From assembly GCF_046297595.1 (NCBI RefSeq), contig NZ_JBKBHT010000002.1:496001-560000 (forward strand): a DNA stretch of 64,000 nt, given 5' to 3'. The DNA is from Ferrovibrio sp046297595. Lineage in GTDB: Bacteria > Pseudomonadota > Alphaproteobacteria > Ferrovibrionales > Ferrovibrionaceae. The position numbers and the translations under genes were made by a program. The notes under the pieces were generated by a model. That model ran no database searches and was not told where the DNA came from. It saw nothing but the letters and a program-made list of their open reading frames with translations. Below are positions 33,546 to 42,475 of the stretch, piece after piece (position 1 is the stretch's first letter; every line of letters starts with the position of its first letter).

Positions 33546-34055
33546 CTATTCGGTGCGGGCGAGTTCGGCATTCTGGCTGTCAAGCGGCTTGCCGCGCAGG
33601 ACCAGGACCAGTTCCTCGATGAATGCGATGCAGAAGATCACCGTGCCGAGCGCCATGGCGATCTGCGGAATCCACAGCGGCGTCGCATCGTTCGCGGTGC
33701 TGATGTCGTTGAACTTGTAGGACCACCAGGCCATCTTCACGCTGTAGAAGGCGAAGGCGCCGCTGATCAGCACTGCCAGCACCAGGCAGAACAACTCGAG
33801 CCCGCGGCGCGGCTTGCCCGAGAAGCGGCTGATCACGAGGGTGACGCGGATATGGTCGCCTTTCACCAGCGTGCCGGCGAGCGCCAGGAAGGATGCCGCG
33901 GCCATGAAGTAACCGGCATAGGAGTCGATGCCGCGGATGTAGAAATTGAACTGGCGTCCGAGAATGCTGAGGATGATCGTCGCCAGCAGGGCGATCATGA
34001 ACAGGCCAGCGAGCCAGAGGCTGGCCCGGTAGAGCGGCTGTAACGGAGAGCGCAT
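33546..34055 (-). CDS. dctQ: TRAP transporter small permease (DctQ)
   Basis: Small membrane subunit of the TRAP system with four hydrophobic segments, about 169 residues. The block AAASFLALAGTLVKGDHIRVTL is typical of DctQ, as is the C-terminal PQIAMALGTVIFCIAFIEEL. I chose ATG 34055 (MRSPLQPLYRAS), which places the start after the hairpin that follows DctP; a longer frame to 34181 would overlap dctP. Confidence 0.9.
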   Translation of the reverse strand: MRSPLQPLYRASLWLAGLFMIALLATIILSILGRQFNFYIRGIDSYAGYFMAAASFLALAGTLVKGDHIRVTLVISRFSGKPRRGLELFCLVLAVLISGAFAFYSVKMAWWSYKFNDISTANDATPLWIPQIAMALGTVIFCIAFIEELVLVLRGKPLDSQNAELARTE

Positions 34056-34079
34056 GAGAAACTCGATGGCGGAAAAGGC

Positions 34080-34107
34080 GCCGGGCGGGTTTTGAGGCCC
34101 GCCCGGC
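34080..34107 (-). terminator. Intra-operon hairpin after dctP
   Basis: Perfect 10-base-pair stem GCCGGGCGGG (34080-34089) with CCCGCCCGGC (34098-34107), 8-base loop, followed on the minus strand by GCCTTTT. It lies between the binding-protein gene and dctQ and probably reduces transcription into the permease genes or protects the dctP message. Confidence 0.75.
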
Positions 34108-34113
34108 TGGGAT

Positions 34114-35100
34114 TTACATCTTCTTGTAGTTGTCGACGATGGTCTTGCCATCGGCACCGGTCTTCTTGACCCATTCCTCAATCATGGTGGCGCCCACCTT
34201 CTCAAGGCCGGCCTTCAGTTCGGCGCTCGGCGGCTGCACCTTCATGCCATTCTTGACCAGGTCGGCCTTGGCCGACTCGGTCTCGACCTTCGAGGTCTCC
34301 CAACCGCGCTTCTCGGCGGCGGCAGCGGCATCCTTCACGGCCTTCTGGGTGGCGGCATCCAGCTTCTTGAACGCGTCGTTGTTCACGAAGACCAGGTTCT
34401 TCGGCAGCCAGGCCTGGGTATCGTAATAATGGGTCAGGCTTTCCCAGACCTTGGAGTCGCGGCCGGTGGCGCCCGAGGTCATCATCGTGTCGACCACGCC
34501 GGTGGCCAGCGCCTGCGCCAGTTCGGCAACCTGGATGGTCACTGGCTGCGCCTGCACCAGTTCGGCGATGCGCGAGGTGGCCGGGCTGTAGGCGCGCCAC
34601 TTGACGCCCTTCAGGTCCTCCACCTTGTTGATGTCCTTCTTGGAGTAGATGCCCTGCGGCGGCCACGGCACGGCATACAGCGCCGTCATGCCCTGATCGG
34701 CCAGCTTCTTCTCGATCAGCGGCTTCTGCGCAGCCCACAGCTTGGCGGCGGCATCGAAGCTGGTGGCGAGGAAGGGCACGCCGTCGGCGCCGAAGACCGG
34801 AATCTCGTTCTCGATGTTGACCATCAGAACTTCGCCGATCTGGACCTGGCCGGTCTGCACCGCGCGCTTGATCTCGGGGGCCTTGAACAGCGAGGCGCCC
34901 GGATGCACGGTGATCTCCAGCTTCCCGCCGGACATCTTCTTCACGTCCTCGGCGAACTGCACCATGTTCTTGGTGTGGAAATTGCCCGCCGGATAGGCGC
35001 CCGGCAGATCCCACTTGGTCTGGGCCAGCGCCGCACCCTGCGCACCAACCACCAATGCGCCGCCGACCACGGCAGCGCTAAGCCACGTCTTGTAAGACAT
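34114..35100 (-). CDS. dctP: TRAP transporter substrate-binding protein (DctP family)
   Basis: Periplasmic binding protein of 328 residues with a Sec signal peptide (MSYKTWLSAAVVGGALVVGA, cleavage near ALAQ). The mature part shows the DctP pattern NFHTKNMVQFAEDVKKMSGG and LEDLKGVKW-like VEDLKGVKWRAYSP, which contains the Arg that binds the ligand carboxylate, and QVAELAQALATGVVDTMMTS. A GGGGAG site precedes ATG 35100. Ligand is likely a carboxylate or amino acid used with the nearby aminotransferase. Confidence 0.92.
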   Translation of the reverse strand: MSYKTWLSAAVVGGALVVGAQGAALAQTKWDLPGAYPAGNFHTKNMVQFAEDVKKMSGGKLEITVHPGASLFKAPEIKRAVQTGQVQIGEVLMVNIENEIPVFGADGVPFLATSFDAAAKLWAAQKPLIEKKLADQGMTALYAVPWPPQGIYSKKDINKVEDLKGVKWRAYSPATSRIAELVQAQPVTIQVAELAQALATGVVDTMMTSGATGRDSKVWESLTHYYDTQAWLPKNLVFVNNDAFKKLDAATQKAVKDAAAAAEKRGWETSKVETESAKADLVKNGMKVQPPSAELKAGLEKVGATMIEEWVKKTGADGKTIVDNYKKM

Positions 35101-35166
35101 TCGATAATCTCCCCGTTGGATCATGCGCCTCCTCGGCGTGAGGAAACTGCGCATTGAAAATAGTTT

Positions 35167-35179
35167 GTCATCGTATGAC
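35167..35179. promoter_or_regulatory. Putative operator upstream of the TRAP operon
   Basis: Perfect inverted repeat GTCAT-CGT-ATGAC about 65 bases upstream of dctP. The form resembles sites bound by GntR-family regulators, but no such gene lies next to it; the regulator is unknown. Confidence 0.4.
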
Positions 35180-35230
35180 CGGATTTGGCAAGACCAAGTC
35201 GCGCGAAAAACCGGCTGGCGCAAAAAAGGG

Positions 35231-35276
35231 CAGGATGGCTGTCTCTAAATCAACAGGATGGCTGTCTCTAAATCAA
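35231..35276. repeat. Perfect 23-base tandem duplication
   Basis: Bases 35231-35253 and 35254-35276 are identical (each begins CAGGATGGCTG and ends TCTAAATCAA). The second unit contains the stop codon of the sensor kinase gene (35273-35275), so the duplication sits right at the kinase 3' end. It looks recent because the units are identical. Confidence 0.95.
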
Positions 35277-37222
35277 GACGCGGTGATGGCCGGACTCTGC
35301 CTTGTATCTATGATCTGGCGAATGGCCCGGCGTAGGTCGCCTGGCGAGAATGGCTTTTCAAGGCATGGTTGCCCGCTGTTGCGGATGAATTCAGCAATAT
35401 CCGCGCTCAGCATGTCGCCGGTGACGAACACGATACGCCGTGCGAGGTCTGGATTCTCCGCGCGCAGCCGGTGAAACAGGCTGCGCCCATCGAGACCAGG
35501 CATGCGCAAATCGGTAAGGATTACGGCGAACTGCGTCTGGCTGATGCGTTCCAGTGCATCATAGCCGCTCGCCGCCACCACAACTTTTAGTCCAGTGGCG
35601 TGCAGGATTTCAGCCAGCAGATCGGCGACACCAGTTTCGTCGTCTACCACCAATGCGTGCTGTCCGTCGGCTCCCGGTAAATTGGTTCCCAATGGTTTGC
35701 CATCTGGCGATTCCGCGGTGATGGCCTCGCCGATGGGAAGGCGCAGAACGAAACAGGCGCCGCCGCCCGGCGCCTCCTCTACCTCCAGCTGACCGCCATG
35801 CGCGGTGACGATGCCGTGGCTGACGGCCAGTCCGATTCCAGTGCCGCTGCCCGGCGTATGACCAGGCGGCTTGGTCGTAAAGAACGGCTCGAAGACCCGT
35901 CGCCGCAGATTAGCAGGGATGCCCGGGCCATTATCCTCAATGCGGGCCTCCAGCCATTGATTGTCCGCGCTACAAGCCACGCTGACGACGATCCGCCCCG
36001 ATTCCGACCGGCCCGCCAGCGCCTGCTGGGCATTTACGATCAAGTTGCTGATCACCTGGTTGATCTGGTCGGGATCGGCATTGATGGCGGGCAGGTCGGC
36101 ATCATAGCGCCGCTCCACCATGATCCCCGCACTGCGCAGATTGTAATCCAGCAGGTTGAGTGCATCTTCGATCACGCGATCCAGCACCACGCGCCGTCGC
36201 GACGGTCGCCGCTGCCGCGCCATTGCCAAAAATGTGCGGGCGATCCGCGCGCAGCGCGCAGCGGCGACTTCAATCTTGTCCGCACGCTCGGCAAAAGACG
36301 TTCCTGCCGCGCTTTCCTTCAGCATCTGGGCATGCCCCACCACGATGGAAAGCGGGTTGTTCAGTTCGTGTGCGACGCCGGCCAGCAGCGAACCGAGGGC
36401 AGACAACTTCTCTGACTGATACAGCGCTTCGCGCTGACTTTCTATCTTGGCGGCACTGCGCTTGCGCTCGGTGATGTCGCCAATCGAACCGCCCACACGC
36501 AGTACCCGACCGTGAGAGTCGCGGGCCGTGGCGGCGGTCACCTGTATCCAGCGTTCATCTCCGTCGGCACGGCGAATGCGGTATTCCATGGCAATGGTCG
36601 GAATGTCGCCGCGCAGCAGCCGCCGCGTTTCCTGTTTCAGCGCTTCCAGGTCATCCGGATGCACATGCTCATGCCAGGCAGTAATGTTGTCGCCCAGATC
36701 GCTGGCGCGGCGACCGACGATCTCTTCCAGTCGCTCTGAATAGAATGCAGTGCCATGCTCGACATCCCATTCGAATATGCCGTCATTTGCGCCGCGGATC
36801 GCCAGGCGATAGCGCTCCTCGCTCATCCGTAATTGCTGCCGCGCGGTGATGTCGCGCAGGTAAGCCACTAGCATGCGCTCGCCGCCGGATAGCAGAAGCT
36901 CGGTGACGGTCAGTTCGACCGGAAAGATGCTGCCATCGGCGCGCATGCCTTCGGTCTCGAACCGCTGGCGGCTGGATGTGTCGGCCGTATCGGCTAGTCG
37001 ACGCAGCATTGCCGTTTCATGTTTGCTGCGCAGATGCGAAGGAACGACAACGCCGCCAACTGGCTGCCCGATCACGTCGCGGCTGCTCCGACCGAACATG
37101 GCCTCTGCTGCAGGATTGAATACGATAATTCTGCCCTGGCGGTCGGTAACGATCACGCCATCCAGCGATGCCTCCAGCAATGGCCTGATCTGCTCCAGGC
37201 CGTATGGCAGGCTATCGGGCAT
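35273..37222 (-). CDS. Hybrid sensor histidine kinase (PAS-PAS-HisKA-HATPase-REC)
   Basis: A 649-residue soluble hybrid kinase without transmembrane segments. Order: PAS (about 13-125), PAS/PAC (136-255), HisKA with phospho-acceptor H285 in GVAHELNNPL, HATPase (about 385-498; N-box NLIVNAQQAL, EDNGPGIP, GSGTGIGLAVSHGIV) and a C-terminal receiver (522-645) with D571 in LTDLRMPG and K623. It starts one base inside the stop of the OmpR-type regulator (TAATG), so the two are translationally coupled and presumably form one pathway. The signal sensed by the PAS domains is unknown. Confidence 0.93.
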   Translation of the reverse strand: MPDSLPYGLEQIRPLLEASLDGVIVTDRQGRIIVFNPAAEAMFGRSSRDVIGQPVGGVVVPSHLRSKHETAMLRRLADTADTSSRQRFETEGMRADGSIFPVELTVTELLLSGGERMLVAYLRDITARQQLRMSEERYRLAIRGANDGIFEWDVEHGTAFYSERLEEIVGRRASDLGDNITAWHEHVHPDDLEALKQETRRLLRGDIPTIAMEYRIRRADGDERWIQVTAATARDSHGRVLRVGGSIGDITERKRSAAKIESQREALYQSEKLSALGSLLAGVAHELNNPLSIVVGHAQMLKESAAGTSFAERADKIEVAAARCARIARTFLAMARQRRPSRRRVVLDRVIEDALNLLDYNLRSAGIMVERRYDADLPAINADPDQINQVISNLIVNAQQALAGRSESGRIVVSVACSADNQWLEARIEDNGPGIPANLRRRVFEPFFTTKPPGHTPGSGTGIGLAVSHGIVTAHGGQLEVEEAPGGGACFVLRLPIGEAITAESPDGKPLGTNLPGADGQHALVVDDETGVADLLAEILHATGLKVVVAASGYDALERISQTQFAVILTDLRMPGLDGRSLFHRLRAENPDLARRIVFVTGDMLSADIAEFIRNSGQPCLEKPFSPGDLRRAIRQIIDTRQSPAITAS

Positions 37223-37935
37223 TATGAGGATGTCGCCATATTTCGCCTGAACATATAGCCGGCGCCGCGTACGGTCTTGATGATTTCGGGTTTCCCCGGA
37301 TCGACTTCAATCTTGCGTCGCAGTCGGGCGATGCGGATGTCGATGCTGCGATCGAAAGGTTCCCAGTGATGGTGGTGTGCCAGGTCGAGCAACTGGTCAC
37401 GGCTCAATACCTTGTTGGGGTGGCGCGCAAAAGCTGCCAGCAGGTCGAACTCCATGGCGGTGAGGACGATCTCGTTGCCTGTCATGTCATAGAGTTTACG
37501 GCTGGGCAGGTTGAGATACGTCTGTCCAAAGCGAATAACATCGTCATCTGTCGCCGTGGTAATATCCCCGACACGGCGCAGGATGGTCTTGATCCGGGCG
37601 CGCAGTTCCCGCAGGTCAAACGGTTTGGTGATGTAATCGTCGGCGCCAACCTCAAGGCCGACGACACGGTCGATGACCTCGTCGGCTGCCGTCAGCATGA
37701 CGATGCCGATTTTTGACCGGGCGCGCAGCCAGCGCGCCAGGCTAAGCCCGTCTTCGCCCGGCATGGTGATGTCCAGAATGACCAGATCGGCAGGGCGTTC
37801 GGCGTGCAGGCTGCGAAAGGTATCGGCGTCGCCTGCCGTACTCACGGCAAAGCCATGGTGGCCGAGATATTCAGCCACCATGTCGCGAATGCCCTGTTCG
37901 TCATCCACCACGATAATATGCGGTTGATTTGTCAT
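37222..37935 (-). CDS. OmpR/PhoB family response regulator
   Basis: A 237-residue regulator: receiver domain with D55 in VILDITMPG, acidic pair D11/D12 and Lys in ITKPFDL, then a winged helix (about 135-230) with LTAMEFDLLAAFARHPNKVL, RSIDIRIARLRRKIE and TVRGAGYMF. ATG 37935 (MTNQPHIIVVDDE) gives the usual N-terminus; the longer frame adds an unrelated leader. It is upstream of and coupled to the hybrid kinase. Target genes are not evident. Confidence 0.93.
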   Translation of the reverse strand: MTNQPHIIVVDDEQGIRDMVAEYLGHHGFAVSTAGDADTFRSLHAERPADLVILDITMPGEDGLSLARWLRARSKIGIVMLTAADEVIDRVVGLEVGADDYITKPFDLRELRARIKTILRRVGDITTATDDDVIRFGQTYLNLPSRKLYDMTGNEIVLTAMEFDLLAAFARHPNKVLSRDQLLDLAHHHHWEPFDRSIDIRIARLRRKIEVDPGKPEIIKTVRGAGYMFRRNMATSS

Positions 37936-38010
37936 GCCGCGACCTCTGCCTCCACCTTGTGATAGCAAGGGGCGCCGGGACTCGTCCATCATTGATTGCA
38001 CGCGGCCGTT

Positions 38011-38931
38011 TCAGGCGCAGGCGCGCTGCTGGTGGCTGGTTTCGCAGGCCCGCAGGAACGGCAACATGACGCGGGCAACGGCATCTGGGTGGCTAACCGG
38101 TGCCATATGGCCCAGATCGGGGAGAATGGCATGACGGACGGCGGGCAACAGGCCAGCCAGACGGTCTGCGATCAGCCTGACGGTGCCAGGCGACCGCATT
38201 CCACTGAGCAGCAAGACGGGCAGTTTCAGGCTGCGGTAACTCGCCGGCATGGTTTTGCAGCCCAGGGTCAGCACGAAATCCAGCCACAATCGCGGCACCT
38301 GCACGATCAGGGCGGCCTGGCGCTGGAGCGTCATGCGGTCGAAGCTGCCCGGTTCGTTCCAGTAATCGATGAACAGCCGCGCGGCAGTGGTGGCATCATC
38401 GCGCAGATAGGCGGTCCGCATGTCGGCGGCCAGAATCTGAATCTGATGCAGCGCGGGTGCATGTCCGCCCAGTTCGGGGCGCAGCAGGTGGAAAGCCACT
38501 GGTTCGTAGAGGGTCAGGCTGCACAGCCGTGTCGCATGATCGATCGCGGTGCGCAGGGCCACGGCACCGCCATAGGAATGGCCGATCAGATGTACGGGCC
38601 GATCGAATCGCCGCAGGAGTGCGCCGACCAGTTCGGCCTCGTCATCCAGCGTCATGCGGTTGCCGGCCGGGAACGGCTCGCTACGGCCATAGCCATATAA
38701 ATCGGGGCAATGCAGACGGAAGGTATCGCCCAGCCAGGGCAGCATCCCGCGCCACATCACGCCCTGACCGCCGGAGCAATGCAAGGCAATTACCGGGGCG
38801 CCATCGCCGGCCGTGAACTGGTGCACAAGCGTGCCGCGTGGACCCACAAACGCCTGTATGGGAATCTGCATGGTCGCGCCGGCGTCAGCCGGCGAGCGGT
38901 CATTGGCGGCGATGGCTGCAAATGGTGTCAT
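38011..38931 (-). CDS. Alpha/beta hydrolase
   Basis: A 306-residue hydrolase-fold protein. The oxyanion region is VIALHCSGGQGVMW, the nucleophile elbow is GHSYGG, and the catalytic His is probably in LPDLGHMAP. A possible alternative start is Met 21 (MQIPIQAFVGPRG), which fits the fold better. No membrane or secretion signal. The substrate is unknown; it lies between the regulator and a globin gene, both on the same strand. Confidence 0.85.
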   Translation of the reverse strand: MTPFAAIAANDRSPADAGATMQIPIQAFVGPRGTLVHQFTAGDGAPVIALHCSGGQGVMWRGMLPWLGDTFRLHCPDLYGYGRSEPFPAGNRMTLDDEAELVGALLRRFDRPVHLIGHSYGGAVALRTAIDHATRLCSLTLYEPVAFHLLRPELGGHAPALHQIQILAADMRTAYLRDDATTAARLFIDYWNEPGSFDRMTLQRQAALIVQVPRLWLDFVLTLGCKTMPASYRSLKLPVLLLSGMRSPGTVRLIADRLAGLLPAVRHAILPDLGHMAPVSHPDAVARVMLPFLRACETSHQQRACA

Positions 38932-38956
38932 GATCTGGAATCCTGCAGAGCTGCGT

Positions 38957-39379
38957 TTAGGCAGCCTGGGCCGGATTGTTCGCCGCCTCGATCATGGCGC
39001 GGCTCAGAATGCCGTAGGCCGTCGCCCAGGCATCGTGCAGGTCGGGTGTGAAGCTATCGCCGAAAGCGCTGGCCAGGGTATCCAGCAGGGCGGTGCCCAC
39101 GGTGGCATAATGGGTATCTTTCACCCCATAGCCGACATGACGCCGGGCCATCGACTGTACGCCTTCGATCACCGTGTCCAGATGGTCAAGCGCCGCCACT
39201 ACCGAGCCGATGGCGAACATGAGCTTTTGGCCCTGGGCGCGCATGTCGCCCTTGAACAGGGGCTTGAGGGAAGGATCCAGGGTGAACAACCGTTCGTAGA
39301 ATGCAGCGGCAGCCACCTCCTTCATGGGCAGGACCTTGACGAAACTGTCTTTGACAAGGGCGATCTGGGCGGGGGTCAT
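38957..39379 (-). CDS. Single-domain bacterial globin (Vitreoscilla-haemoglobin-like)
   Basis: A 140-residue haem globin like the globin domain of flavohaemoglobins. The proximal histidine is H81 in ARRHVGYGVKDTHYATVG, the B10 tyrosine is Y28 in AFYERLF, and a distal Gln is available near residues 49-51. There is no FAD/NAD reductase domain. ATG 39379 (MTPAQIALVKDSF) matches the family start. Such globins bind O2 and NO and could assist NO dioxygenation or oxygen delivery in a nitrate-respiring cell. Confidence 0.92.
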   Translation of the reverse strand: MTPAQIALVKDSFVKVLPMKEVAAAAFYERLFTLDPSLKPLFKGDMRAQGQKLMFAIGSVVAALDHLDTVIEGVQSMARRHVGYGVKDTHYATVGTALLDTLASAFGDSFTPDLHDAWATAYGILSRAMIEAANNPAQAA

Positions 39380-39576
39380 GTAGGGTCTCCGGAAGTGCGG
39401 GTTCAAGTTGGCGCGCTTATCGGGGTACACCGTTTCGGTTCTGTGTCTCGCATCTGCGAAAAGTGTTTCAATTGTTTCTGGTGCCTTGTCATGGCAGGGT
39501 CATGCCATTCCTGTAGCGATTGCCGGCTTGCTGGGTCGTTGGGGGCGGGCGTGTGGAGCGGAAAACGGGGATAGGC

Positions 39577-41001
39577 ATGGCGCCAGATATTTCGCAGCGG
39601 GCGTCGGCCGGGTCAGGGCAGGACATACAGGAAAAGGCAGGCAAGGCCCCGGCCTCCTGGCTGGCGCGGCTGTCCTGGGCGATGTTCGACTGGGCAAACC
39701 AGCCTTATTTCACCGTCATCACCACCTTCATCTTCGCTCCCTATTTCACGGCCAAGGTGATCGGCGATCCCGTTGAGGGGCAGTCGCTGTGGGGGTTCAC
39801 CATAGCCTTCTCGGCGGCGCTGGTGGCCTTGGGCGCGCCGTTTCTCGGGGCTATCGCCGATGCCGGCGGCCGCCGCAAGCCGTGGCTGTTCTTCTTTCAG
39901 ATCCTGCTGGCCTTCGGCTGCGCGTTGCTGTGGCTGGCCCAACCCGGGCAATTGCAGCTGTTGCCGCTGGTGATCCTTGGGCTGGTACTGGCCAATATCG
40001 CGGCCGAATATTCCATCATGTTCAATAATGCGCTGCTGCCGGCGCTGGAAACGCCGCGCCATGTCGGGCGTCTGAGCGGCATCGGCTGGGGGCTGGGCTA
40101 TGCCGGCGGACTGATCGCGCTGTTTACCGTGCTGATCGTCTCGCAGCCCGAACTGGTCGGCATCAAACCGCCCGAAGGCGAAGCGTTTCTGGGCCTGAAA
40201 CGCGACAGCTTTGAAGCCGAGCGCATCATCGGTCCGGCAACCGCGCTCTGGGTGGCGCTGTTCGTCCTGCCCATGTTCCTGTTCACGCCGGATCGTCCGG
40301 GTTCCGGTCAACCCTTCCTGGCCGTGGCGAAAGCCGGCATCGCACAGGTTTTCGCCACCGTGCGCCACATGCGGGAATACGGCAATCTGCTGCGTTTCCT
40401 GATCGCCTACATGATCTATTACGACGGACTGGTGGCCATCATCGGCTTCGGCGGCATTTACGCCGCGGGTATTTTCGGCTGGGGCACGACGGAACTCGGC
40501 CTGTTCGGCATCGCGCTGAACGTGATCGCGATCCCCGCCGTGATCGCCGGCGGCTGGCTGGATGATCGCATCGGCTCCAAACGCGCGGTGCAATTCGCCA
40601 TCGTCTCCGTCGCGCTCGGCACGCTGGGTATTTTGTCGATCACCGCCGACAAGGTTTTGTTCGTCATCGATGTGGCGCCGCGCGCTGCCGGCGCCGGGCT
40701 GTTCAGCGCCACGGGCGAGCAGGTCTTTTTCCTCTGCGCCGTCTTGCTCGGTCTCGGCATGGGGCCGATGCAGGCCGCCAGCCGCACGCTGGTGGCGCGG
40801 TTGAGCCCGCCGCAGATGGTCGGCGAGTTCTATGGCATCTTCTCGCTGTCGGGCCGCGCCACTACGTTCCTCGCGCCCCTGCTGATCGGCATCGCCACGG
40901 CCATGTTCGATACCCAGCGCATCGCGGCCGCCATCGTGCTGATTTTCCTGGGCGCGGGCTTCGTGCTGCTATGGAAGGTGAAAGAGCCGGTGCGGGACTG
41001 A
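39577..41001 (+). CDS. MFS transporter, UMF1/Atg22-like family
   Basis: A membrane protein of about 474 residues with twelve hydrophobic segments. The family mark is SWAMFDWANQPYFTVITTFIFAPYF after a hydrophilic N-terminus; the central loop contains a long insert (LVGIKPPEGEAFLGLKRDSF). ATG 39577 is the likely start; codons further upstream lie in a region without a ribosome site. Substrate unknown. Confidence 0.85.
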   Translation: MAPDISQRASAGSGQDIQEKAGKAPASWLARLSWAMFDWANQPYFTVITTFIFAPYFTAKVIGDPVEGQSLWGFTIAFSAALVALGAPFLGAIADAGGRRKPWLFFFQILLAFGCALLWLAQPGQLQLLPLVILGLVLANIAAEYSIMFNNALLPALETPRHVGRLSGIGWGLGYAGGLIALFTVLIVSQPELVGIKPPEGEAFLGLKRDSFEAERIIGPATALWVALFVLPMFLFTPDRPGSGQPFLAVAKAGIAQVFATVRHMREYGNLLRFLIAYMIYYDGLVAIIGFGGIYAAGIFGWGTTELGLFGIALNVIAIPAVIAGGWLDDRIGSKRAVQFAIVSVALGTLGILSITADKVLFVIDVAPRAAGAGLFSATGEQVFFLCAVLLGLGMGPMQAASRTLVARLSPPQMVGEFYGIFSLSGRATTFLAPLLIGIATAMFDTQRIAAAIVLIFLGAGFVLLWKVKEPVRD

Positions 41002-41034
41002 TGCCCCGGCCCTGTCGCGAGTATTGACGGATGT

Positions 41035-42297
41035 TCAGCCCGTCTTGGCAAACGGCCGCTGCGGTTTCTCGCGGGCGGCCAGGGCGCGCTCACCCTCGTT
41101 CATGTAGTCCCGCGTGATCGGCAGGGCGTCCACCTTTTTGGTCAACTGCGCCTGGAACACCATATGGCCCCAGTGGCGGAAGGTGACTTCCGAGGCGGCC
41201 AGATAGAATTCCCACATGCGGCAGAAGCGCTCGTCATACAACGCTTTGGCCTTGTCCCACTGGGCCAGGAAACGTTCGCGCCAGTGTTTCAGTGTCTCGG
41301 CGTAATGCAGGCGCAGGATTTCGATGTCCGTCACCCAGAGTTGGCTCTGCTCCACCACGGGAATCACTTCCGACAAGGCCGGGATGTAACCGCCGGGGAA
41401 GATGTATTTGCGGATGAAGGCCGGCGTGGTGCCGGGGCCTTCCGAACGGCCGATGGAATGCAGCAGCGCCACGCCATCGTCTTTCAGCAGGCGATGAATG
41501 CCGCTGAAATATTCACGGTAATGCGGCACGCCCACATGCTCGAACATGCCGACAGAAACGATACGGTCGAACTGTCCGGCCAGCGTGCGGTAGTCCTGGA
41601 TGTGGAATTTCACGCGGTCGCTCAAACCGCGTTCCTGGGCGCGGCGGGTGGCAATGGCGTGCTGCTCATGGCTCAGCGTGATGCCGGTGACTTCCACGCC
41701 GCAGGTCTCGGCCAGATACAGCGCCAGCCCGCCCCAACCGCAGCCGATCTCCAGCACCGTCATGCCGGGTTCGAGCTTCAGCTTGGCCGCGATATGGCGT
41801 TTCTTGGCCAGCTGCGCCTGTTCCAGCGTGGTGTCCGGCGTCGGGAAATAGGCGCAGGAATACTGCTTGTCGGTATCCAGGAACAGGTCGTACAGCCGGC
41901 CATCCAGATCGTAATGGTGCCGCACGCGGCGGCTGGCGGCAGCCTCCGGATTGAACTGGTACCAGAGGCGCACCGTCCGTTCCCACAGGCGCATCAGTCC
42001 CTGGAAGGGCAGCGCACCATGCGGACCCATATCCTGCACCACCGTGGTCAGGAAATCGTAGATCGATCCCCGCTCCATGGTGAGGTCGCCATCCATATAG
42101 GCCTCGCCGAGCGCCAGCTTTGGATTCAGCGCCAGCCGCCAGGCCGTGGATGCCTTGTGCAGGCGGATCACGACGCGGCGGTCGTCCGGCCCGTCTGTGT
42201 TGGCGGCAGCGCCGTAATGCTGGGGCCGGCCATGATGGTCGATCACGGTCAGCGCGCCGGTCTTGACCAGCCGTTTAAGAACGCCATGAAGCAACAT
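41035..42297 (-). CDS. cfa: Cyclopropane-fatty-acyl-phospholipid synthase
   Basis: Transfers a methylene group from S-adenosylmethionine to double bonds of membrane phospholipid acyl chains. The 420-residue protein has an N-terminal lipid-binding region (KLALGEAYMDGDLTME), the SAM site VLEIGCGWGGLALYLAE, and the C-terminal catalytic block with GGYIPALSEVIPVVEQSQLW and LRLHYAETLKHWRERF. Typical length and gene alone on its strand; convergent with the MFS gene. Confidence 0.93.
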   Translation of the reverse strand: MLLHGVLKRLVKTGALTVIDHHGRPQHYGAAANTDGPDDRRVVIRLHKASTAWRLALNPKLALGEAYMDGDLTMERGSIYDFLTTVVQDMGPHGALPFQGLMRLWERTVRLWYQFNPEAAASRRVRHHYDLDGRLYDLFLDTDKQYSCAYFPTPDTTLEQAQLAKKRHIAAKLKLEPGMTVLEIGCGWGGLALYLAETCGVEVTGITLSHEQHAIATRRAQERGLSDRVKFHIQDYRTLAGQFDRIVSVGMFEHVGVPHYREYFSGIHRLLKDDGVALLHSIGRSEGPGTTPAFIRKYIFPGGYIPALSEVIPVVEQSQLWVTDIEILRLHYAETLKHWRERFLAQWDKAKALYDERFCRMWEFYLAASEVTFRHWGHMVFQAQLTKKVDALPITRDYMNEGERALAAREKPQRPFAKTG

Positions 42298-42475
42298 GCG
42301 GAATCTCCATACGAAGAAAGAGATAACGCCCCATCCCCTGTCATATTGGCGCGCGGGTCTGTGCCGGACAAGAGGGGTTGTTCAGGCCGGCTCTCCGGAC
42401 TGGTTGCGATATACCCAGTAGTTGGTTACGCGGGTATTCTATTCTCGGGACAGTTCCGCTTGCCGCCGGGCAAAC

